Assembly: GCF_008710745.1 (NCBI RefSeq)
Contig: NZ_VYSA01000002.1
Location: 744,001-808,000 of the forward strand
Length of the DNA: 64,000 nucleotides
From: Microbacterium rhizomatis
Lineage (GTDB): Bacteria > Actinomycetota > Actinomycetes > Actinomycetales > Microbacteriaceae
Direction of reading: 5' to 3'
Shown here: piece after piece, positions 24,461 through 32,803 of the stretch
How the letters are laid out: each line of letters starts with the position of its first letter
Numbering within the stretch: position 1 is the stretch's first letter
Program-made: the position numbers and the translations under genes
Notes under the pieces: generated by a model
Databases searched by the model: none
What the model was told of the DNA's origin: nothing
The model's input: the letters and a program-made list of their open reading frames with translations, nothing else

Positions 24461-25759
24461 CTACTTTCCGGAGAGGTTGTAGGTCACACGGTCGTTCGCG
24501 CTGACCGCGGCGGTCGCCTGATCTACCTTCGTGAGAGCCTCTGAGGCGGTGAGCTGCCCGGCCATGACCTGGTTGAGCGATGAGCGCAGAGCGGTCGTGA
24601 CCGACGCATCGAGGAAGTTGTCGATCATCGGCATGACCGTCCACTTCTCCGCGATCGAGCGGTCGAGGATCTCCTGGTTGATGGAGCTGTCGGTCTCGAC
24701 GCCCGTACGAGCGGGCACACCGCCCGCGGCGGCGATGATCTTCTGCCCTTCGGGCGAGATCGCGTAGGCGGTGAATGCGGCCGCCGTCGCGGGGTTCTTG
24801 CTGTCGCTCGAGACCGACAGCCCCGAGTCCTGCAGTCGGATCAGGACATCCTGCGGGTCGTCGCTGAACGGCGTCGGCGCAGCGTGCACCTTCGTGCCCA
24901 GCCCGTCGGCCGCCCAGCTCGCGTCCCAGCTGCCGGTCATGTACATCGCGGTCTTTCCCGCGAGGAAGTCCGTACGCACATCGCGCCACGTGAGGACGTC
25001 CTCGTTCGTGTAGCCCTTCTCGCGGAGGTCGCCCCACTTCGTGACCTGATCGACGAGCGCGGGGCTGTCGTACTTGACCGATCCATCGATGAGGCCGTCC
25101 CAGCCGGCCAGGCCGATCGCCGCCCCCGACATGTAGCTGAAGTCCTGGTACGCGTCGAACCCGCCCGAGCCCGTGTCGCTGCCGTAGCCGATGCAGAGGA
25201 ATCCGGCGGCGGTGATCTTCTTGCACGCCGCTTCGGTCTCGGCCCAATCCGTCGGGAACTCGGTGACGCCCGCCTTGTCGAGGATCTCCTGGTTGTAGAG
25301 CGTGTAGTACATGTTGCTCACGAGGGGAACCCCGTAGACGGGGTTGTCGAGGTTCGAGTCCTTCGCGAAGAACTGACCCTGCACGGCCTCGAACTCCGAG
25401 CGGTCGATGTACGTGCTCAGATCGAGCGAATAGTCCGAGAACTGGTGCTGGTACCCGCCGGGGAACATCTGGAAGATGTCCGGGCCCTGGCCCGACGTGA
25501 GAGCGGCGCGGAGGAGCGCGAAGTACTGATCGCCCGGCTCCTCGATGACCTTGACGGTCGTGCCGGGATTGGCCTTCTCGAAGCCATCGATCAAGGCGGT
25601 CATGCTCGGCTGGACTTTGCCGTAGCTCCAGAGGGTGACCTCACCGCCCACCGTGCCGGTGTCGGCGGGCGCGGACCCGGAGGAGGAGCATCCTGCGAGG
25701 AGCAGCCCCGCGGTGGCCACGACGGCGGCCGCGGCGGCGGCCCTGTGACTGAACGTCAT
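24461..25759 (-). CDS. ABC sugar-binding lipoprotein
   Basis: 432 residues. The signal peptide ends in the lipobox LLAGC with the acylated Cys at residue 24. The mature protein is a CUT1 family solute-binding protein: GEVTLWSYGKVQPSMTALIDGFEKANPGTTVKV, GPDIFQMFPGG, MYYTLYNQEILDKAGV and a late AAAFTAYAISPEGQKIIAAAGGVPAR. It captures the sugar outside the membrane and hands it to the two permeases. AAAGGAAC precedes the ATG. The ligand cannot be read from sequence; context suggests a sugar, lactone or sugar acid. Confidence 0.9.
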   Translation of the reverse strand: MTFSHRAAAAAAVVATAGLLLAGCSSSGSAPADTGTVGGEVTLWSYGKVQPSMTALIDGFEKANPGTTVKVIEEPGDQYFALLRAALTSGQGPDIFQMFPGGYQHQFSDYSLDLSTYIDRSEFEAVQGQFFAKDSNLDNPVYGVPLVSNMYYTLYNQEILDKAGVTEFPTDWAETEAACKKITAAGFLCIGYGSDTGSGGFDAYQDFSYMSGAAIGLAGWDGLIDGSVKYDSPALVDQVTKWGDLREKGYTNEDVLTWRDVRTDFLAGKTAMYMTGSWDASWAADGLGTKVHAAPTPFSDDPQDVLIRLQDSGLSVSSDSKNPATAAAFTAYAISPEGQKIIAAAGGVPARTGVETDSSINQEILDRSIAEKWTVMPMIDNFLDASVTTALRSSLNQVMAGQLTASEALTKVDQATAAVSANDRVTYNLSGK

Positions 25760-25865
25760 TGTTAGTTCCTTTGGTTGTGAGCGGAGAGGACGGATACGAG
25801 GTCGTGCGGGCGAGCAGGATGGAACAGACCGAGCCAGGAAGGTCTCGGTCTCGACGGAGCGGGGG

Positions 25866-27005
25866 TCAGGCGAGCGGCGATTCTCGAGAGGGATCGACGC
25901 CGATCCCGGCGGTGAAGAACCGCGGATTGGGCACGTGCACCCAGGCGCCGTTCTGGGCGATCGAATACTCCGAGAGCAGTCCGGGCAGGGTCATGTCCAG
26001 CGCCGCATAGACATCGATCTCGGGCCTGGTGCCCGTGACGATCGATTCGATGAAGTCGCGGATCGGCCATGCGTCCGACCCCCAGTGGGTGTCCGCCGAC
26101 CCGCCCAGCTTGTAGCGGTGGGGCATGTAGAGATCGGCGTACTTCGCGAGTGGCTCCCACACGCCCTCCGGAGAGCGGCCGTTGAGGTAGACGACAGCCT
26201 CCGAGTTGACCGTGCGCGCCGCTTCGTACGCGCCCCCGGTGCCCTGCACGGAGTAGTAGGCGTACAGCTCCGGCCGATTCGACAGCAGGTCGAACCGAAG
26301 CCGCAGGAGCCTCCCTTTCGCGGTGCGGGCGAGCAGGATGGTCGTGTCCTGCAGCTCGTGTTCGGGGTCGGTGTGCCGGCCGGTCCCGACGCAGCTGACC
26401 GAGATCACCCGATCATCGAACCACTGCAGCAGCGGTCCGAGGCTGTGTGTCGGATAGGTGATGCCGTCACGACCCACCTGCCAGAAGTGCCGCCATGTCG
26501 GGTCGCCCGCGGGTGTCGTGTGCCAGCTCTTCATCTCGTGGAGATACTCGCCCTCGCCGTAGTAGAGGTCTCCGAGCGCTCCTTCGCGGACCATCTCGCG
26601 CACGATGAGGTTCTCACGGATATAGCCGTAGTTCTCCGACATCATGTACTGCGCGTTCGACCGGCGCACCGCGGCGACGAGCGCCGTGGCCTGGTCGAGG
26701 CTGACGGCCGCGGGGACTTCGCTGAGCACGTGGATGTCGCGGGCGAGCGCCGCGATGGCCTGCGGCGTGTGGTGCTGCTGGGGCGATGCGAGGATCACCA
26801 GGTCGACGTGATCGAGCAGGTGCTCGAAGCTCTCGCAGACGACGGCGACGTCGTTCGTCGCGGCGAAGGCCTCGCGCGATGCGGCGATCGGGTCGTACAC
26901 CGCGACCAGTTCTGCGCGATCGCTCTCTTCACGGAGGCCGGCGATGAAGCCGCCTCCGCGCACGGCGCCGGCGATGCCGACTCTGAGCTTGGGCGTTGTT
27001 GACAC
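25866..27005 (-). CDS. Gfo/Idh/MocA-family oxidoreductase
   Basis: 379 residues. N-terminal Rossmann fold: LRVGIAGAVRGGGFIAGLREESDRAELVAVYD, then LVILASPQQHHTPQAIAALARDIHVLSEVPAAVS, where the usual EKP motif reads EVP, with Val in place of the catalytic Lys. The C-terminal alpha/beta domain has SENYGYIRENLIVREMVREGALGDLYYGEGEYLHEMKSW. The family oxidises or reduces sugars and inositols with NAD(P). Loss of the EKP Lys may mean altered catalysis; WQVGRDGITYPTHSLGPLLQWF supplies a His in the expected place. Second gene of the operon. Confidence 0.85.
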   Translation of the reverse strand: MSTTPKLRVGIAGAVRGGGFIAGLREESDRAELVAVYDPIAASREAFAATNDVAVVCESFEHLLDHVDLVILASPQQHHTPQAIAALARDIHVLSEVPAAVSLDQATALVAAVRRSNAQYMMSENYGYIRENLIVREMVREGALGDLYYGEGEYLHEMKSWHTTPAGDPTWRHFWQVGRDGITYPTHSLGPLLQWFDDRVISVSCVGTGRHTDPEHELQDTTILLARTAKGRLLRLRFDLLSNRPELYAYYSVQGTGGAYEAARTVNSEAVVYLNGRSPEGVWEPLAKYADLYMPHRYKLGGSADTHWGSDAWPIRDFIESIVTGTRPEIDVYAALDMTLPGLLSEYSIAQNGAWVHVPNPRFFTAGIGVDPSRESPLA

Positions 27006-27051
27006 AGCGGGAAGCGCCTTTCGGGAGGAGAGCAGTTCAGAACGAGGGCAG

Positions 27052-27576
27052 TCAGACCCGAGGGCCGAACAGGCTCGGCAGCAGCACCGACCACGCGCCC
27101 TGCTCGGCCGCCGAGCGGTAGGTCGGCACGAAGCCGAGGCGCAGGTAGGTCACGACCGCCGGAACGCGGAAGTCGTCGGTCTCGAGAACGGCGGTCGCCA
27201 GGCCCCGTTCCGCGAAACCCTGCAGGCAGCGTGCCGTGAGGGTGGCGCCGACCCGCCTGCCCCTGGCACGGTCGAGCACTCCCACGTAGTGCACGTAGCC
27301 GGCATCCGGATATGTGCCCGGCATGATGCGCTCCGAGGCGACTCCGACCACGCCCTGTTCGTCTTCGACGAGCCACGTGACGGGCACATCGCCGGCGTCG
27401 GAGAACTCGGCACGCACCCTCGCGACGTCCCACTCCTCTTCGAAGCTCGCGGCCAGAGTCTCGGCGATCGCCTTCTCGTCTGCGGCGGTGGCCTCGCGCA
27501 GCGCGAGCCCGGGAGCGAGCGGCACCAGGAGCTCCGCGGGGAGCGGACCCGGGTGGGTCATGAAGAGCTGAGTCAT
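27052..27576 (-). CDS. GNAT-family N-acetyltransferase
   Basis: 174 residues from the ATG at 27576, preceded by GAGGGGG. Fold features: LREATAADEKAIAETLAASFEEEW at the N-terminus, VTWLVEDEQGVVGVASERIM, YVGVLDRARGRRVGATLTARCLQ (acetyl-CoA pyrophosphate loop, R-G-R-R-V-G-A) and LETDDFRVPAVVTYLRLGFVP. This is the first gene of the minus-strand sugar-acid operon. The substrate is unknown. Confidence 0.82.
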   Translation of the reverse strand: MTQLFMTHPGPLPAELLVPLAPGLALREATAADEKAIAETLAASFEEEWDVARVRAEFSDAGDVPVTWLVEDEQGVVGVASERIMPGTYPDAGYVHYVGVLDRARGRRVGATLTARCLQGFAERGLATAVLETDDFRVPAVVTYLRLGFVPTYRSAAEQGAWSVLLPSLFGPRV

Positions 27577-27651
27577 CGTCTTGCCCCCTCTGGAGTGATC
27601 GAGTCGTGCGGTCGGGTTGAGTGTATGAAGGGGATTCGCAGGCGACAACGC

Positions 27652-27710
27652 CGTTCTGCGGTGACGAACGAACAGGCGACCGGGCAGATGAGCGTTCTGC
27701 TCACGCGAAC
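27652..27710. promoter_or_regulatory. Pair of similar inverted sites in the divergent promoter (candidate IclR operators)
   Basis: CGTTCTGCGGTGACGAACG (27652-27670) and CGTTCTGCTCACGCGAAC (27693-27710) share CGTTCTGC and end in GAAC, each giving CGTTC...GAAC(G) arms. They are 40-41 bp apart between the acetyltransferase and ceramidase-like genes. The IclR protein of this operon is the natural ligand. Confidence 0.4.
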
Positions 27711-27737
27711 ACATTTCGTCGTTTCGACGCTACTGCC

Positions 27738-27743
27738 TATCCT
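27738..27743 (+). promoter_or_regulatory. Probable -10 element for a leaderless transcript
   Basis: TATCCT lies six bases before the GTG at 27750; no ribosome site precedes that GTG. This spacing fits transcription starting at the start codon. Confidence 0.45.
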
Positions 27744-27749
27744 CAGACC

Positions 27750-29183
27750 GTGCCGCCAACCCCCCTCTCCGAGCCCGCACTCCCGCGCTTCTCACCCCCC
27801 GGCTGGTCGGGACGCATCGGCGTCGCGCGCAGCGACATCACCGCGCCCGTCGGCATCCGGATGCGCAACTGGGGCTACGGCGATGCCGACATCAGCATCG
27901 GCGTGCACGAAGCATCCTCGCTGACCGTTCTCGCGCTCGAGTCGATCGAAGCGGGGGATTCGGACCGCGCAGGAGTCTCGCTGGTGATCACCGCCGACCT
28001 CGGCTGGTGGCGCACGATGGAGGACGAGAGCCAGGTGCGCGGTGCCGTGCTCGACGCCGCGGGTCTGACAGCCGATCGGGTGCTGCTGCACCTCACGCAC
28101 ACGCACGCAGGCCCGTCGATCTGTCGCGAGGACGCCGATCTGCCCGGCGGAGAGATCGTGCCGGAGTACCTCGACGCGCTCAGCGCGGCAGCGGCGGATG
28201 CGGCCGTCCGCGCGATCGCCGATCTCGCCCCGGCCGACCTGGTCTGGAGCACCGGGGAGCACACCCTCGCCGCCGTGCGCGACGTCGTCCACGACGGGCA
28301 GGCCCTGCTGGGATTCGATCCCGACCAGGCGCCCGATCAGACTCTCGTGGTGGGCCGCGCCACCCGGGCGGACGGCACGCTCTGTGCGACGATCGTCAAC
28401 TACGCGTGCCATCCGACGACGCTCGGCTACGCGAACAGTCACCTCTCCCCCGACTTCGTCGGCCCGATGCGCGGGGTCGTCGAGACCTCCACCGCAGCCC
28501 CCTGCCTCTTCCTGCAGGGTGCGAGCGGCGAGCTCGGACCCCGGCAGCAGTACAGCGGAGACCTCGCGCTCGCCGACCGGCACGGGCAGTCGCTCGGCCA
28601 CGCCGTGCTGGGGGTCCTCCTCACGATGCCCGAGCCCGGAAGCGCGCTCGTGCTGGATGACGTCATCCAGTCTGGCGCTCCCCTCGCGATCTGGGACCCG
28701 GTCCCGGCCACGTGGGACACGCGAACACAACGCCTCCAGCGCGACGTTCCGGTCGAGGTGAAGACACTTCCCTCGATCGAGGAGCTCGAGCGCGACTGGG
28801 CAGGCATCGACGAGCGCAGTCGCGCGGAGCGCCTGCGGAGGGCGACCCGCCTGCGCCGCACCTATACCGACATGGCCCAGCCCCGGCATCCGGTCTGGGT
28901 GTGGCGGTTCGGCGACGCGGTCTTCGTCGCCCATCCCGGCGAGGCGTACTCGGCTCTGCAGTCGACCCTCCGGGCCCGGTTCCCGGACGTGCTGATCGTC
29001 GTCATGAACCTGACCAACGGCCCGGGCTGGGTCTACCTCCCGCCTCGCGAGGCCTACCGGGAGGACCGCTACCAGGCCTGGCAGACGATCCTCGAAGCGG
29101 GTTCGCTGGAACGGGTGATCGACGCGGCCGCCGAGGCCATCGCCGATCTCGGCTTCACCCCGGCCGCGGGGCGGGCGCGGTGA
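27750..29183 (+). CDS. Cytosolic neutral/alkaline ceramidase-fold hydrolase
   Basis: 477 residues. Metal-site motifs of the neutral ceramidase N-terminal domain are seen: GVARSDITAPVGIRMRNWGYG, VLLHLTHTHAGPSI, NYACHPTTLGY, SPDFVGPM and FLQGASGELGPRQQY. True ceramidases are about 650-750 residues, secreted, with a C-terminal immunoglobulin-like domain. This one has no signal peptide and only a short tail, so ceramide is an unlikely substrate. It is translationally coupled (GTGA) to an IlvD/Edd dehydratase and divergent from the ABC/KGSADH operon. I infer a sugar-acid amide, ester or lactone hydrolase. GTG at 27750 chosen from the -10 spacing. Confidence 0.72.
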   Translation: MPPTPLSEPALPRFSPPGWSGRIGVARSDITAPVGIRMRNWGYGDADISIGVHEASSLTVLALESIEAGDSDRAGVSLVITADLGWWRTMEDESQVRGAVLDAAGLTADRVLLHLTHTHAGPSICREDADLPGGEIVPEYLDALSAAAADAAVRAIADLAPADLVWSTGEHTLAAVRDVVHDGQALLGFDPDQAPDQTLVVGRATRADGTLCATIVNYACHPTTLGYANSHLSPDFVGPMRGVVETSTAAPCLFLQGASGELGPRQQYSGDLALADRHGQSLGHAVLGVLLTMPEPGSALVLDDVIQSGAPLAIWDPVPATWDTRTQRLQRDVPVEVKTLPSIEELERDWAGIDERSRAERLRRATRLRRTYTDMAQPRHPVWVWRFGDAVFVAHPGEAYSALQSTLRARFPDVLIVVMNLTNGPGWVYLPPREAYREDRYQAWQTILEAGSLERVIDAAAEAIADLGFTPAAGRAR

Positions 29184-30913
29184 CCGCACTGAGATCGAGC
29201 GCATGGTTCGACGGAGACGACGAGGTCGCGCTCGCCCATCGGGTTGCGGTGCGCATGGGCGGCGGCGAGATCGAGCAGGGCGAGCGGCGCCCGATCGTCG
29301 CGGTGATCGACACGAGCAGCGACGCGAATCCGTGCAACCTCCCCCTGCGGGAGCTCGCCGAGCACGTACGCCGGGGGGTGACGGATGCGGGCGGCACAGC
29401 GATGGTGATGCCGGCGATGTCGCTCGGCGAAGACCTCATGAAGCCGAGCGCGATGCTGTACCGCAATCTGCTCTCGATGGAGGTCGAAGAGCTCCTTCGC
29501 GCCAACCCGATCGACGGCGTGGTGCTCCTGACCAACTGCGACAAGACCACCCCCGGCGCACTCATGGGCGCGATCAGCTCCGACCTCCCCACGATCCAGA
29601 TCATCGGCGGAAATCGTCCCGCCCCCGTGTTCGACGGCCGCGAGCTCGGCACCGGGACCGACCTGTGGCGCGAGATGGATCGGTACCGCAGCGGCGAGAT
29701 CGACCGCACCGAGTGGCGCAGGTTCGAGGCGTGTTACGCGTGCGGTACCGGGTCGTGCAACACCGCAGGCACCGCGTCGTCGATGGCCATGATCGTGGAG
29801 GCCCTCGGGTTCGCCCTTCCGGGGGCGTCGACCGTGCAGGCCGGGCAGGGTCCGAGTCGCGACGTCTCGTACGAGACCGGGAGACGGATCGTCGCCATGA
29901 TCGACGAGGGACTCACACCCTCCCGCATCCTCTCCGAAGCATCGCTGCGCAATGCCGCACGCATCCTGCAGTCCGTCGGCGGATCGACGAACGCGGTCAT
30001 CCACCTCGCAGCGATCGCCGGCCGGGCGGGGATCGTCTTCGGTCCCGAGCAGGTGGCGGCCGCGGGCGCCGGCGTGCCGGTGATCGCCGATGTCCAGCCG
30101 AGCGGCGCGGGCCTGATGCGCGAGCTCGACCGCGCAGGCGGCGTGCCCTCGCTGGTCTTCGAACTGGGCGATCTGATCGAGCCTGAGCCGGTCACCTGCA
30201 CGGGCAAGAGCCTGCGTGCATCTGGCAGGGCGCCGCTGGCGGCGAACGAGTCGAGCGCCGCCATCCGCACTGTCTCGGACCCGATCGTCGCCGGACCCGC
30301 GATCCGCGCGGTCTCCGGCACGCTCGCCCCCGGGTCCGCGGTGATCAAGGCAGCGGCATCCGACCCGCGCCTCTGGCGTCACCGCGGACCGGCCCTCGTC
30401 TTCCACGGGTACGACGAGATGCGCGAGCGCACCCAGGACCTCGACCTGGACGTCACTGCCGACCACGTGCTGGTGCTGAGCGGATGCGGTCCGGTGGGAG
30501 TTCCCGGGATGCCCGAATGGGGGATGATCCCGATCCCGAAGCGGCTGCTGCAGCAGGGTGTCACCGACATGGTCCGCATCAGCGACGCCCGGATGAGCGG
30601 CACGAGCTTCGGCACGGTGTTCCTGCACGTCTCACCCGAGGGCGCCGTGGGCGGGCCGATCGCGCTCGTGCGCGACGGCGACATGATCAGCGTCGACGTC
30701 GAAGCCGGCTCGATCGAGCTCGAGGTGTCGCCCGAGGAGCTCGACCGCCGACGTGGCGAGTGGGTCCCTCCCGTCTCGGCTCACCTGCGTGGATGGCCGC
30801 TGCTCTATCAGCAGCACGTCGAGCAGGCCGATCGCGGCGCCGATCTGGACTTCCTCACCGCGCCCACGGCCGCCCACCGACGGCGGGTCGACCCGGTCGT
30901 GGGCCGGTCCTGA
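29180..30913 (+). CDS. IlvD/Edd-family sugar-acid dehydratase
   Basis: 577 residues. Iron-sulfur Cys residues lie in LLTNCDKTTPGALMG, FEACYACGTGSCNTAGTASSM and VLSGCGPVGVPGMPEWG. The catalytic Ser is in ISDARMSGTSFGTVFLHVSPEGAVGGP. The N-terminal VIDTSSDANPCNLPLRELAEHVRRGV is the form seen in aldonate dehydratases (xylonate, arabinonate, gluconate) more than in branched-chain IlvD. It converts an aldonate to its 2-keto-3-deoxy acid. The GTG at 29180 overlaps the stop of the ceramidase-fold gene. Substrate specificity is inferred from context. Confidence 0.87.
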   Translation: MTALRSSAWFDGDDEVALAHRVAVRMGGGEIEQGERRPIVAVIDTSSDANPCNLPLRELAEHVRRGVTDAGGTAMVMPAMSLGEDLMKPSAMLYRNLLSMEVEELLRANPIDGVVLLTNCDKTTPGALMGAISSDLPTIQIIGGNRPAPVFDGRELGTGTDLWREMDRYRSGEIDRTEWRRFEACYACGTGSCNTAGTASSMAMIVEALGFALPGASTVQAGQGPSRDVSYETGRRIVAMIDEGLTPSRILSEASLRNAARILQSVGGSTNAVIHLAAIAGRAGIVFGPEQVAAAGAGVPVIADVQPSGAGLMRELDRAGGVPSLVFELGDLIEPEPVTCTGKSLRASGRAPLAANESSAAIRTVSDPIVAGPAIRAVSGTLAPGSAVIKAAASDPRLWRHRGPALVFHGYDEMRERTQDLDLDVTADHVLVLSGCGPVGVPGMPEWGMIPIPKRLLQQGVTDMVRISDARMSGTSFGTVFLHVSPEGAVGGPIALVRDGDMISVDVEAGSIELEVSPEELDRRRGEWVPPVSAHLRGWPLLYQQHVEQADRGADLDFLTAPTAAHRRRVDPVVGRS

Positions 30914-30926
30914 TATCGGGTGCGGG

Positions 30927-30952
30927 CTCGCATCGGATCGCACCGATGCGGG
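30927..30952 (+). terminator. Hairpin after the dehydratase gene
   Basis: CGCATCGG (30929-30936) and CCGATGCG (30943-30950), perfect 8-bp arms with a 6-base loop, extended by C-G and T-G pairs outside. It ends the ceramidase-fold/dehydratase operon. No T run. Confidence 0.45.
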
Positions 30953-31044
30953 ACGCGTTCGGGCCGAAGCATCCTGCGTCGGAGATCCCTCCTGCCGTCA
31001 TGCGGGGGAAGTGAGGGAAGAGCCCGTGATCAGGGCGTTCAGTG

Positions 31045-31133
31045 CGGAGACGGAGGGATTTGAACCCTCGGTCCCCGTAAGGGGACTCCACCTTAGCAGG
31101 GTGGTGCACTAGGCCGAACTATGCGACGTCTCC
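31045..31133 (-). tRNA. tRNA-Ser (GCU)
   Basis: 89 bases on the minus strand. Acceptor GGAGACG pairs with CGTCTCC; the anticodon stem CCACC/GGTGG encloses the loop CTGCTAA, giving anticodon GCU for AGC and AGU. A long variable arm (CCCC TTAC GGGG) and the GGTTCAAATCC T-arm mark a class II tRNA. Discriminator G as in serine tRNAs; CCA is not encoded. Confidence 0.95.
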
Positions 31134-31269
31134 AGGCATCCACCCGCTCGAAACGGTCAGATGCGCCCGCCAATCATAACCGCTGCGCGCGCCCGCGACG
31201 AACCGGCGAGGGACGAACCTGCGATGCGGTGGATGCGTCACGCATCCTCCCTTCGCAGGCTCCGCGTGA

Positions 31270-32535
31270 TCAGCCCGAGACGTTGCCCGCCGAGCACGTC
31301 TGCTGAGACGCGTCTACACCGGGGATGTTGCTCGGCAGAGCGACCGCGGTCTCGCTCGGCGCGGGCGTCGATCCGTCGGTGGCCACCGGGTCGGGCGTGG
31401 CGGAAGGCGTCGGGTTCTCGACGATGACACCGCCCGAATTGTCGGGGTTGCTCGTCAGGGTGATCGGCTGGTTGGCGGCGAGCGCCGCCCACAGTGCATC
31501 GGCCGACTTGTAGTCGGGAACGACGCGGTTCGGGTCGTCCGGATCGTCGAACACGGGGTACTGCACGAAGACGATCTGGTCGAACGGAACGCTCTTGACC
31601 GCGAGCGCGATCTGCACGAGCGTGACCGGGTTGGTGAGGCTCGTACTGGGAGTGATGTTGTTGACGGCCGTCGTGGCGAGCTTGAGCAGCGTCGCCGGGT
31701 TGGACAGCACGTTCTCGCTCACGAGCTTCTGGGCGAGCTTGGACATGTACTGCTGCTGGTTGCTGATGCGAGCCAGATCGCTGCCGTTGACCAGCCCGTG
31801 ACGGGTGCGCAGGAACTGCAGCGCGTCGATTCCCGTCACGGTGCGGATGCCCGCGGGCCAGTCGATCCCGGTGTCGACATCGCGGATGCCGCCGTTGCCG
31901 ATGCAGACGTCCACACCGCCGATCGCGTCGGTGATGTTGATGACACCGCCGAAGTTGACCTTCGCCGCGAACGGGATGTTCACGCCGCTGAGGCTCGAGA
32001 CCGTCTTGACGACGCACGAGAGTCCGCCGTACCCGTAGGCGCTGTTGATCTGCTGGGCGCTCATCGCCGACGTCTGCGATCCGTCGGCGCCCGTGCACGA
32101 AGGGATCGGCACGATGAGGTCGCGCGGGAATGAGATGACTGTGACTCGCCGAGGGTTGTCGGAGATGTGCACCAACAGGTTCACGTCGTTGAGCTCACCA
32201 CCGGAATCCGCACCGGTGCACCTGTCGCCGAAGTATTGGGCGAACTCGGGCAGGCACTCGTCGGTGCCTGCGATGAAGAGGTTCACGCCCCCCTCGATCG
32301 CACCGATGTCGGGCGGCGGAGCAACCTGACCTTCCAGATCGACGGCGTTGGCCGCGACCGTCGAGGTCAGCGAATAGACCGAGTACGCCGCGACGCCCCC
32401 CACCGAGACGAGCACGACGGCGACGATGACACCGACGATCTTCAGGAACTGAGAGAACGGATGCGGCGACTTCAGGGCCCCGTGACGCGCCACCGGGCGA
32501 CGGCCGCCCTTGGCGGGTTTCGTCGTCTGACTCAC
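31270..32535 (-). CDS. LCP-family (LytR-CpsA-Psr) cell-wall ligase
   Basis: 421 residues. A cytoplasmic basic tail of about 30 residues and one transmembrane helix (IVGVIVAVVLVSVGGVAAYSV) precede the extracellular LCP domain: INLFIAGTDEC-type start (GGVNLFIAGTD), DVNLLVHISDNPRRVTVISFPRDLIVPIP with the catalytic Arg and Asp, QQINSAYGYGGLSCVVKTVSSLSGV and ALQFLRTRHGLVNGSDLARISNQQQYM. A Pro/Thr-rich tail follows. LCP enzymes transfer glycopolymers from lipid carriers to peptidoglycan. It lies between two tRNA-Ser genes on the same strand. Confidence 0.92.
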   Translation of the reverse strand: MSQTTKPAKGGRRPVARHGALKSPHPFSQFLKIVGVIVAVVLVSVGGVAAYSVYSLTSTVAANAVDLEGQVAPPPDIGAIEGGVNLFIAGTDECLPEFAQYFGDRCTGADSGGELNDVNLLVHISDNPRRVTVISFPRDLIVPIPSCTGADGSQTSAMSAQQINSAYGYGGLSCVVKTVSSLSGVNIPFAAKVNFGGVINITDAIGGVDVCIGNGGIRDVDTGIDWPAGIRTVTGIDALQFLRTRHGLVNGSDLARISNQQQYMSKLAQKLVSENVLSNPATLLKLATTAVNNITPSTSLTNPVTLVQIALAVKSVPFDQIVFVQYPVFDDPDDPNRVVPDYKSADALWAALAANQPITLTSNPDNSGGVIVENPTPSATPDPVATDGSTPAPSETAVALPSNIPGVDASQQTCSAGNVSG

Positions 32536-32576
32536 TCGGGACCTCTCGGGGTATGGTGTGATGCGCCTTCAGGAAG

Positions 32577-32661
32577 CGGAGGGTGTGGGATTCGAACCCA
32601 CGGGACATTGCTGCCCACTGGTTTTCAAGACCAGGTCCATCGGCCGCTCGGACAACCCTCC
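32577..32661 (-). tRNA. tRNA-Ser (UGA)
   Basis: 85 bases on the minus strand. Acceptor GGAGGGT pairs with ACCCTCC; anticodon stem CTGGT/ACCAG with loop CTTGAAA gives anticodon UGA for UCN codons. Extended variable arm and GGGTTCGAATCCC T-arm. Discriminator G, no encoded CCA. Confidence 0.95.
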
Positions 32662-32754
32662 CATTAGCGGAACAGTCGTCGAGTCTAATCGACGGGCCTC
32701 TGCCCACCATTCTCCCCATCACGGCTGGACAGGTCCTGTGCGGCGCGCCTGCGC

Positions 32755-32802
32755 ATCAGGGGTCCGACGCGTCAGGGGTCCGACGCGTCAGGGGTCCGAC
32801 GC
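32755..32802. repeat. 16-bp tandem repeat, three copies
   Basis: Unit GTCAGGGGTCCGACGC at 32755-32770 (first base A), 32771-32786 and 32787-32802, directly next to the HAD gene stop. Each unit can form a small GCGTC/GACGC hairpin and could add stop codons or act as a 3' structure. Probably a variable-number locus. Confidence 0.85.
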
Positions 32803-32803
32803 T

